From: an uncultured Bacilli bacterium
Lineage (GTDB): Bacteria; Bacillota_I; Bacilli_A; RF39; UBA660
Assembly: GCA_951800155.1 (NCBI GenBank)
Contig: CATOJL010000091.1
Span: 1 to 5,574 of the forward strand
Direction: 5' to 3'
DNA: 5,574 bases
Shown: positions 1 to 4,652 of the stretch, piece after piece
Position numbering within the stretch: position 1 is the stretch's first letter
How the letters are laid out: the number at the start of each line of letters is the position of its first letter
Made by a program: the position numbers and the translations under genes
The notes under the pieces: model-generated
Database searches by the model: none
What the model was told of the DNA's origin: nothing
What the model saw: only the letters and a program-made list of their open reading frames with translations

Positions 1-748
1 CATTAACACAATCCAAATCTAAATAAGGGGCTATATCTTCAATCTCTGTTAAAAGAAGTGTCTCATCCTTAAGTTTAATAAAGTCAATCCTTTGAATACC
101 ATAATAATTTCCATTTAATTTGGAAAATTCATTTGCTAATTTAATTTCGTTTTCATTTGGATTATATTCTATTGCATCAGGATAAATTGGAACCTTACTT
201 GGAATAAACTCTAACGCATATTCAAATTTATCTTTTATATAATAAAATTGCACCTCGGATTGAAATTCCATATACGGTTGAATTATATATAAATTAGTAA
301 ATTTTTTTTCTAATTGTTGTTTATCTACTACCATTTGTCCTATTCCATCATAACTATCTTTAAGCTTCAATAAAAACTTATCACACATACCTAGCAATTG
401 TAAATTAGATATATTATCAATAGTTGGAATTACTGGATACCCATTTTTGTATAATTGAACAAGATATTCTTTACTATTCCCATCAAATTTTCCATCAAAA
501 TTAATACGAGGAAGATTTTTATTAATAACTCTTTTTCGAAAATTAGATTTTTCTTTAATTGTTTCCATGGTTGCATCAGTATCCCAAGTATTCCTTAACA
601 AAAAAACATCATATAAAGATTCAAGCCTTTCATCATAGTTCTTATCAACTATGGCTACTTTATGACCATCTTTTTGAAAAGCCCTAGAAAGCCAAATATC
701 CTCTAATTTCTCATCTGCATCTATATTACTGATCATTAAAATATTCAT
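1..748 (-). CDS. ATP-grasp ligase, RimK/glutathione-synthetase-like (3' end beyond window)
   Basis: The reading frame is open for 249 codons from ATG 748 to the left edge, so the C-terminus is missing. Residues 1-60 look like a Rossmann-type pre-ATP-grasp domain ending in RNTWDTD (52-58), which recalls the RS-x-WDY motif of COG0189-type proteins. ATP-grasp landmarks follow in order: K128 before a glycine-containing loop DSYDGIG (131-137), the hinge-like IIQPYMEF with E165 (155-165), and IDF (221-223) then TEIEDIAPYLDLD (234-246). D222, E235 and E237 are the likely Mg ligands. The family joins a carboxylate to an amine, thiol or other nucleophile through an acylphosphate; the substrate here cannot be read from sequence. 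ATG 748 is preferred over in-frame ATG 754 because AAGGTG (755-760) sits 6 bases before 748 and directly abuts 754. Four of 7 arginines are AGG, unlike the long neighbouring genes, which suggests transfer. A small Cys-rich gene lies just upstream. Confidence 0.85.
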   Translation of the reverse strand, partial: MNILMISNIDADEKLEDIWLSRAFQKDGHKVAIVDKNYDERLESLYDVFLLRNTWDTDATMETIKEKSNFRKRVINKNLPRINFDGKFDGNSKEYLVQLYKNGYPVIPTIDNISNLQLLGMCDKFLLKLKDSYDGIGQMVVDKQQLEKKFTNLYIIQPYMEFQSEVQFYYIKDKFEYALEFIPSKVPIYPDAIEYNPNENEIKLANEFSKLNGNYYGIQRIDFIKLKDETLLLTEIEDIAPYLDLDCVN

Positions 749-754
749 AAGCAT

Positions 755-760
755 CACCTT
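755..760 (-). promoter_or_regulatory. Ribosome-binding site deciding the ATP-grasp start
   Basis: AAGGTG, part of AAAGGTGAT, matches the anti-Shine-Dalgarno end of 16S rRNA. Its spacing is 6 bases to ATG 748 but zero to the in-frame ATG at 754, so translation most likely begins at 748. Confidence 0.65.
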
Positions 761-767
761 TTATTTA

Positions 768-776
768 ATTATACCA
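768..776 (-). promoter_or_regulatory. Extended -10 promoter of the ATP-grasp gene
   Basis: TGGTATAAT is a perfect TGnTATAAT extended -10 element on the minus strand, 19 bases before ATG 748. No recognisable -35 hexamer lies at 16-18 bases spacing. Initiation about 7 bases downstream of the hexamer would leave a leader of only about 13 bases, with the ribosome-binding site almost at the 5' end. The ligase could therefore be transcribed separately from the Cys-rich gene upstream, although no terminator separates them. Confidence 0.55.
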
Positions 777-837
777 CATGAAATGCACTTCTTATTAAAA
801 TGCCTTTAAACTCGTACTTATTTGTCTTAATATTTTG

Positions 838-879
838 ATCTATCATAAATTATCACACTTGTGGTACTTCATGATAGAT
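838..879 (-). repeat. 42-base quasi-palindrome over the stop of the Cys-rich gene
   Basis: Arms 838-857 and 860-879 are inverted copies matching at 17 of 20 positions, separated by only CT (858-859). The outer nine bases, ATCTATCAT/ATGATAGAT, are perfect. In minus-strand RNA 18 of 20 positions can pair, counting one G-U, with two mismatches. The stop TGA and the TAA after it (850-855) lie inside the downstream arm. The hairpin is followed by CAAAATATTAAG rather than a U-run, so it is not a standard intrinsic terminator on this strand. It could be a 3'-end stabilising hairpin, or the product of template switching that copied the coding arm in reverse. Confidence 0.85.
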
Positions 880-1008
880 TTCCTTTTCAACACATTTTGT
901 AATCGTTGGTTCAACAACTTGTTGTTCCATACATGGAGAACCTCCGTAATTCATCATTGGTTGTTGAAACATACCTTGCCTATTACAGCAACAATTTCTA
1001 CCAAACAT
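853..1008 (-). CDS. Small Cys-rich protein resembling CotD-group spore coat proteins, possibly truncated
   Basis: This is a 51-residue ORF. Its start ATG 1008 is set by AAGGAGG 7 bases upstream; the in-frame ATG at 1014 is only 1 base from that site. The N-terminus is MFGRNCCCNRQG, followed by a Met/Gln/Asn/Gly stretch with C26, then the segment from E33 to V51 containing TKCVEKE and YHEVPQV. That segment resembles, from memory, short clostridial/erysipelotrichial proteins annotated as CotD-type spore coat proteins. In those the HEVPQV segment is usually followed by a Cys-Pro-His-rich tail; here TGA then TAA comes instead, inside a quasi-palindrome. No frame downstream restores such a tail. 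It is either a natural short form or a truncated gene. No signal peptide or membrane segment is seen. Transcription would come from a candidate promoter at 1031-1039 or by read-through from the gene ending at 1114, since no terminator is visible between them. Confidence 0.7.
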   Translation of the reverse strand: MFGRNCCCNRQGMFQQPMMNYGGSPCMEQQVVEPTITKCVEKEIYHEVPQV

Positions 1009-1015
1009 CTTCATT

Positions 1016-1022
1016 CCTCCTT
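1016..1022 (-). promoter_or_regulatory. Strong ribosome-binding site of the Cys-rich gene
   Basis: AAGGAGG is a near-consensus Shine-Dalgarno sequence placed 7 bases before ATG 1008. It is the best evidence that this short ORF is translated, and it differs from the GGTGAT type used by the three promoter-proximal genes. Confidence 0.75.
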
Positions 1023-1030
1023 ATCTACTT

Positions 1031-1039
1031 TATCATATG
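1031..1039 (-). promoter_or_regulatory. Candidate -10 element of the Cys-rich gene, possibly sporulation sigma
   Basis: CATATGATA fits the CATAnnnTA pattern of the mother-cell sigma-K/sigma-E -10 region, 22 bases upstream of ATG 1008 + RBS region. The embedded TATGAT also matches the sigma-A -10 at five of six positions. No good -35 for sigma-K (AC) or sigma-E (ATA) is found at the expected distance, and the sigma-A -35 candidate TATTCA is weak. The assignment leans on the coat-like product and is tentative. Confidence 0.3.
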
Positions 1040-1113
1040 TTGCTAAGGAATTTATGAATAGGATACTTTCCTAAAAATGTATATCTTATTTTTATTTATT
1101 ATTTTTCTTCAAT

Positions 1114-1977
1114 TTATATAAAATGTTTCTTCTTTCTTAGTTTTTGATAGACTTCTTTTACCTCTCCCTCATCTTTAGCTGAAAAACGAATCGTATTCAT
1201 AAGAAAGATTTGATTATATATTTCTTCAAAAGTATAATTTGTTTTATATGTACGATTATATTCTTCTGTTAAAAATCTTTTTTCCCATTCTACATCAAGT
1301 TGATATTTTTTTAAATTTTCCTCTTCCCCATAAAAAGATACATTTCTAAGAAAAGCATGAACGACTTGCTTATAAGCAAATATATGTGCATAGTATTCTT
1401 CTGGAATCATACGATAAGCGAGTATATTCTCTTCTAAAAATTGATTTTCTATCTTCCCTATTTGTTCCATCATAGAAATATTCTCCTCTTGTTTTAAAGT
1501 TAAACACCAGAGCAATTGTTCAACAAACTCTCTATCCAAAAGAGAAGCGCTTTTTCGCATCATTTGATTTCTAGAAATGATATGATATATTTCATGATAA
1601 ATACAATCCAACAAATATACATTTAAAAAATCGAGATAATACACACTATCCTTTCCATTTTGAATCATCCCATCCTCAAGAAAAGATTTTCGAACATAAA
1701 TTTTTCTTTGAAAAACATCTGTTGCCATATCAAACAACTCTTCATCTAATTTATAGGCATTTGAAAGTATAACTATACGATAAAAATTACATTTATATTT
1801 CATAAGAAGTATAGACACCAATTCTTTAATTAAAAGTTTCCGTTCTTCTTTTCGAATCAAATTAAAATTTTTACTATGAAATAACCCTATTACAAAAATT
1901 TCCTTTTGATAAGGAGTCATTCGCTTATATTGCAATTGCATAAATATTTCTTTTAGATTTAGCTGTCTTTCATTCAT
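1114..1977 (-). CDS. Unrecognised 287-residue protein with HEIYH zincin-type motif
   Basis: I do not recognise the family. The striking feature is HEIYH at residues 128-132 in a hydrophobic helix context (YLLDCIYHEIYHII), as in zinc metallopeptidases of the HExxH class. A second motif, EYYAHIFA at 194-201, is placed like the ExxADxxA third-ligand helix of several such families, with E194 as possible third ligand and His in place of Asp. No signal peptide or membrane segment is apparent, so it is probably cytoplasmic. The C-terminus is rich in Lys and Arg (RKKKHF). ATG 1977 is preceded by GGTGAT and by an extended -10 promoter right after the terminator of the upstream operon, so it is transcribed independently. 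Its codon use matches its right-hand neighbours: no AGG among 16 arginines. Proteolytic activity is inferred only from the motif; the HExxH may be structural or fortuitous. Confidence 0.75.
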   Translation of the reverse strand: MNERQLNLKEIFMQLQYKRMTPYQKEIFVIGLFHSKNFNLIRKEERKLLIKELVSILLMKYKCNFYRIVILSNAYKLDEELFDMATDVFQRKIYVRKSFLEDGMIQNGKDSVYYLDFLNVYLLDCIYHEIYHIISRNQMMRKSASLLDREFVEQLLWCLTLKQEENISMMEQIGKIENQFLEENILAYRMIPEEYYAHIFAYKQVVHAFLRNVSFYGEEENLKKYQLDVEWEKRFLTEEYNRTYKTNYTFEEIYNQIFLMNTIRFSAKDEGEVKEVYQKLRKKKHFI

Positions 1978-1996
1978 AAAATCACCAATGGAATCT

Positions 1997-2005
1997 ATTA
2001 TAGCA
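1997..2005 (-). promoter_or_regulatory. Extended -10 promoter of the HEIYH gene
   Basis: TGCTATAAT is a perfect extended -10 element 19 bases before ATG 1977. The expected -35 zone falls inside the terminator hairpin of the upstream operon and shows no TTGACA-like hexamer. The predicted leader is about 13 bases and carries GGTGAT as ribosome-binding site. Confidence 0.6.
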
Positions 2006-2006
2006 T

Positions 2007-2037
2007 AAAAAAGAGAAATAAAGGCTTATTTATTTCT
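2007..2037 (-). terminator. Intrinsic terminator of the ffh-serine hydrolase operon
   Basis: On the minus strand AGAAATAAA, a 6-base loop TAAGCC and TTTATTTCT form a perfect 9-bp stem, followed by C and six Ts. The stop codon TAG of the hydrolase (2036-2038) overlaps the base of the first arm, so termination follows translation immediately. The stem is AT-rich, but the geometry and U-tract are canonical. Confidence 0.8.
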
Positions 2038-3145
2038 ACAATGATTCCTTTTGACATAACAAATAAAGTAAAATACTGTAGGTTGTTATTTGATCTCTAA
2101 ACGTATAAAAGGATGAAAAGAAGTTCGGATCTTTCACTTTACTTCCTTCTGGTATTGCATCAAATAATAAAATTTGTGCGATATGAAATTGCAAATCAAC
2201 AACAAAAACAGATCCTGTAAATCCTTGATGACCTAAAGAAAAATTGGAAAATTCTTTTGGGACATAAGAACGATACCCTTTCGTTTTCTTATAAAGTCCT
2301 GCTAAACTGCGATTGCGATTACTGGTATCTACAAAAGTATAATCATATATTTTTTGAATAAAGTCCTTCGAAAAAACTTCTTCTTTCCATAGGTTACGTG
2401 CAAAGAAAGATAATTCTTCTACATTACTAAAAATTCCTGCAGCCCCTGTCATCCCTTGTGCTACTCGTGTTTTAAAATCATGTGGTAAATAGAGGGAATT
2501 TCCATTTCCTTTTAAAATAAAATCATGGCTTGGCATAAATCCTGTATTCTCCATCTTTTGTTTATGAAAAATATTTTTTCGAAAGTATGACTTTAAATTT
2601 TCACCTGTTATCTTTTCAATCAGTTTTCCAAGAAGAATGAATCCAATGTCTGTATACATGGCTACTTCTTGCTTGCCTTCTTTCACCTGTACCGTTTTAA
2701 GAACTTCCATAAATGCATCATAATCTTTGGTATCTGCCAATTTTCCATCTGTTTCTATTTGACCCGTCATTTTTAGAGTATCCATAATCGTATATTGTTT
2801 TAAACCTTCAAATTCCTTTAAATAAGTAGAAATTGGTTTTGTAAAATCAATTTTCTTTTCTTTTTCTAAATCATAGATGGCTTTTAAGGTAAACAGTTTT
2901 GTAATGGATGCTAAATCATACAATGTATTCTTCTTATTGTTATAATAATACGTATCATTTTCGAATACCAATGCAACCGATACATCTTTTATTTCCGCTA
3001 GATTTGTTTTAATAAAGTTATGGATGTAGCTATCTATCTCTTTTTTTAGTTCTTCTTTATTTTGATATTTTTCTAATTCTTTTAAATAGAAATCTTTATC
3101 AATTTCACATCCACATGCGAGTAAAGTATCTAAAATATTTTCCAT
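2036..3145 (-). CDS. Serine hydrolase, beta-lactamase/class C PBP fold, no export signal
   Basis: This 369-residue protein has the three motifs of the PF00144-type serine beta-lactamase/D,D-peptidase fold. S80-I-T-K83 supplies the nucleophile and general base in LASITKLFT. Y164-T-D166 replaces YSN in YTDIGFILLGKLIEKITG. H306-Q-G308 in LGHQGFTGSVF is the KTG-equivalent strand. Family members act on D-Ala peptides, beta-lactams or esters; the substrate here is unknown. Most relatives are exported, but this one begins MENILDTLLACGCEIDKD. There is no basic n-region or long hydrophobic core, so it appears cytosolic; LLAC is unlikely to be a working lipobox. The start is fixed by AGAGGAG just before ATG 3145 and by the ffh stop 11 bases upstream, which leaves no room for a signal peptide. 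It is co-transcribed with ffh and ends at the 2007-2037 terminator. Confidence 0.88.
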   Translation of the reverse strand: MENILDTLLACGCEIDKDFYLKELEKYQNKEELKKEIDSYIHNFIKTNLAEIKDVSVALVFENDTYYYNNKKNTLYDLASITKLFTLKAIYDLEKEKKIDFTKPISTYLKEFEGLKQYTIMDTLKMTGQIETDGKLADTKDYDAFMEVLKTVQVKEGKQEVAMYTDIGFILLGKLIEKITGENLKSYFRKNIFHKQKMENTGFMPSHDFILKGNGNSLYLPHDFKTRVAQGMTGAAGIFSNVEELSFFARNLWKEEVFSKDFIQKIYDYTFVDTSNRNRSLAGLYKKTKGYRSYVPKEFSNFSLGHQGFTGSVFVVDLQFHIAQILLFDAIPEGSKVKDPNFFSSFYTFRDQITTYSILLYLLCQKESL

Positions 3146-3156
3146 GAAACTCCTCT

Positions 3157-4464
3157 TTAAAATGGCATCTTAAAGTTACCACTTTGCATCATTTTCATCA
3201 TTTTTTTCATTTCTTCAAATTGTTTTAAAAGACGATTTACTTCCTCTACACTTCTCCCACTTCCCTTAGCTATTCTTATTTTTCTAGAAGCTTTTAAAAT
3301 CGTTGGATTTTTTCTTTCCTCAGGTGTCATTGATTGTATAATCGCCTCAATATGTGCCATATCCTTTGGATTTACTTTGACACTAGTCAGTCCCATCTTT
3401 TTAGCGCCCGGGATCATTTTTAATAGATTCTCTAATGGTCCTAATTTCTTAATTTGATGAATTTGACTTAAAAAATCTTCTAAATCAAAATTTCCTTTTT
3501 TCATTTTTTTAGCCGCTTTTAAAGCCTCTTCTTGATCGATTACTGCCTCTGCTTTTTCAATCATAGACATAATGTCGCCCATGCCTAGTATTCTAGTTGC
3601 CATTCTTTCTGGGTAAAATTCTTCCAACCCATCCATTTTTTCGCTTACACCAATAAACTTAATAGGTACATTCGTTAAATGCCGAATCGAAAGAGCTGCT
3701 CCACCTCTCGTATCTCCATCTAATTTGGTTAAGATTGCTCCAGTTAAAGACAAATTCCCATGAAAGCCCTCAATCACATGAATCGCATCTTGCCCCATCA
3801 TACTGTCAATAACTAAGAGGGTTTCATCAGGTCTTACCTTTTCCGTAATCTGCTTCAGTTCTTCCATGAGTTCTTCATCAATATGGAGGCGTCCAGCTGT
3901 ATCAATTAAGACATAATCATAATTCTTTTCTTTGGCATACCGAATGGCATTTTCAGAAATAGTAACAGGATTCCCTTTTCCTTCCTCATACACCTCTATA
4001 TTTAACTCGCGTCCTAGTTGCTTTAATTGATCAATTGCCGCTGGTCTATAAACATCACAAGCTACCAAAAGGGGATTTTTTTTATATTTTTTGCGAAGCA
4101 TGTTCGCCAACTTCGCAATCATTGTTGTCTTACCACTTCCCTGAAGTCCTACAAGCATTAAAGTAGCCGGATTCCCTTTCAAATTCAAATCTGCTTTTTC
4201 CCCACCAAGAAGAGAAACCAATTCATCCTTGACAATTTTGACAAAAACCTCTCCCGGTTTTAAGCTTTTACTAACCTCTTCTCCTAATGCTTTTTCTCTT
4301 ACACTGGCTACAAACTCTTTTACTACCTTATAATTTACATCCGCTTCTAGTAAGGCAAGGCGTATTTCTCTTGTTACATCACTTATATTCTCTTCTGTAA
4401 TTTTGCCATACCCTTTCATCTTATCTAATGCTTTTTGTAAACGATCTCCTAAATTTTCAAACAT
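3157..4464 (-). CDS. ffh: Signal recognition particle GTPase Ffh (SRP54)
   Basis: Ffh binds signal sequences emerging from the ribosome and, with SRP RNA and the receptor FtsY, targets them to the membrane translocon. The protein has 435 residues, near full length for the family. An N-terminal helical N domain (about 1-90) precedes the G domain with P-loop GLQGSGKTT (106-114), DVYRPAA (137-143), DTAGR (188-192) and TKLDGDTRGG (246-255). The M domain follows, with LGPLENLLKMIPG (341-353), the RNA-binding RIAKGSGRSVEEVN segment (397-410) and a Met-rich tail (MKKMMKMMQ). ATG 4464 follows AAAGGTGAT at good spacing and is close to a strong promoter. ylxM, the usual partner upstream of ffh in many Firmicutes, is absent; a serine hydrolase follows instead. 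Codon use is ordinary for the window, with no AGG among 19 arginines. Confidence 0.98.
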   Translation of the reverse strand: MFENLGDRLQKALDKMKGYGKITEENISDVTREIRLALLEADVNYKVVKEFVASVREKALGEEVSKSLKPGEVFVKIVKDELVSLLGGEKADLNLKGNPATLMLVGLQGSGKTTMIAKLANMLRKKYKKNPLLVACDVYRPAAIDQLKQLGRELNIEVYEEGKGNPVTISENAIRYAKEKNYDYVLIDTAGRLHIDEELMEELKQITEKVRPDETLLVIDSMMGQDAIHVIEGFHGNLSLTGAILTKLDGDTRGGAALSIRHLTNVPIKFIGVSEKMDGLEEFYPERMATRILGMGDIMSMIEKAEAVIDQEEALKAAKKMKKGNFDLEDFLSQIHQIKKLGPLENLLKMIPGAKKMGLTSVKVNPKDMAHIEAIIQSMTPEERKNPTILKASRKIRIAKGSGRSVEEVNRLLKQFEEMKKMMKMMQSGNFKMPF

Positions 4465-4480
4465 TTTATCACCTTTTTCT

Positions 4481-4509
4481 ATTATATCTTGTTTATCTTA
4501 AATTTACAA
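4481..4509 (-). promoter_or_regulatory. Sigma-A promoter of the ffh operon
   Basis: TTGTAA (4504-4509) and a perfect TATAAT (4481-4486) are separated by exactly 17 bases on the minus strand. The hexamer lies 16 bases before ATG 4464. Initiation at the usual distance gives a leader of only about 10 bases, so the GGTGAT site would be close to the transcript's 5' end. Confidence 0.75.
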
Positions 4510-4517
4510 GGAAAAGA

Positions 4518-4562
4518 ATTTCTATTCTTAGAAATCTATATTACGATAAATCAAAGAATAGA
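4518..4562 (+). repeat. Overlapping inverted repeats, alternative hairpins
   Basis: ATTTCTA (4518-4524), loop TTCT and TAGAAAT (4529-4535) make a perfect 7-bp hairpin. TCTATTCTT (4521-4529), part of the same arm, is also perfectly complementary to AAGAATAGA (4554-4562), which lies just before the ribosome-binding site of the plus-strand micro-ORF. The two pairings exclude each other, as in attenuator leaders. AT-rich composition makes chance pairing possible. Confidence 0.4.
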
Positions 4563-4573
4563 GTGAGGTTATT

Positions 4574-4627
4574 TTGAAGAAATATATTCTAAAAGAAATC
4601 ATTCTACTCTTATCTATACTCACATAG
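4574..4627 (+). CDS. Possible 17-residue hydrophobic micro-ORF (TTG start)
   Basis: A TTG-initiated frame encodes MKKYILKEIILLLSILT, two lysines followed by a hydrophobic helix, ending in TAG. A GAGTGAGG ribosome-binding site (4561-4568) lies five bases upstream, and a terminator hairpin with a plus-strand T-tract begins four bases after the stop. The shape recalls small membrane peptides, including type I toxins, and truncated leader or signal peptides. I found no convincing plus-strand promoter. It is the only plus-strand candidate in the window, and it sits in the gap between ffh and the glycosyltransferase gene, pointing into the latter. It may be fortuitous. Confidence 0.3.
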   Translation: MKKYILKEIILLLSILT

Positions 4628-4628
4628 T

Positions 4629-4652
4629 AAAAAATGACTCAAAAGCCATTTT
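4629..4652 (-). terminator. Intrinsic terminator of the glycosyltransferase gene, probably bidirectional
   Basis: On the minus strand AAAATGGCT, loop TTTG and AGTCATTTT form a 9-bp stem (one G-U in RNA), with a run of six Ts at 4629-4634 that includes the end of the stem. It starts directly after the TAG at 4653-4655. Read on the plus strand, the same stem has one A-C mismatch and is followed by CTATTTTTT, so it could also end a plus-strand transcript. Confidence 0.75.

Noticed and set aside
850..858. UGA at the end of the Cys-rich ORF read as Trp (alternative code)
   Set aside because: A TAA follows at once, so only one residue would be added. Tryptophans in the other genes are TGG, and no internal TGA interrupts the long genes, so there is no sign of code 4.
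838..879. Quasi-palindrome as an intrinsic terminator
   Set aside because: On the minus strand it is followed by CAAAATATTAAG, not a U-tract. On the plus strand a T-rich stretch follows, but no plus-strand gene ends there.
1046..1064. Small hairpin TAGGA/TCCTA as a terminator of the HEIYH gene
   Set aside because: The stem is only 5 bp and no T-run follows, so I see no terminator between the HEIYH gene and the Cys-rich gene.
835..1074. 79-codon plus-strand frame over the Cys-rich gene
   Set aside because: It has no good ribosome-binding site, its composition looks like antisense translation, and it runs against the well-supported minus-strand ORF at 853-1008.
3113..3145. LLAC near the start of the serine hydrolase as a lipoprotein signal
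   Set aside because: The preceding residues MENILDT are acidic and short, with no basic n-region or hydrophobic core of normal length, and the ffh stop 11 bases upstream prevents an earlier start.
4465..4652. SRP RNA (scRNA), tRNA or riboswitch near ffh
   Set aside because: The gap has no GC-rich stem, GGAA/GNAR-type SRP RNA core or tRNA fold. It is AT-rich, with only the promoter, small inverted repeats and terminator described.
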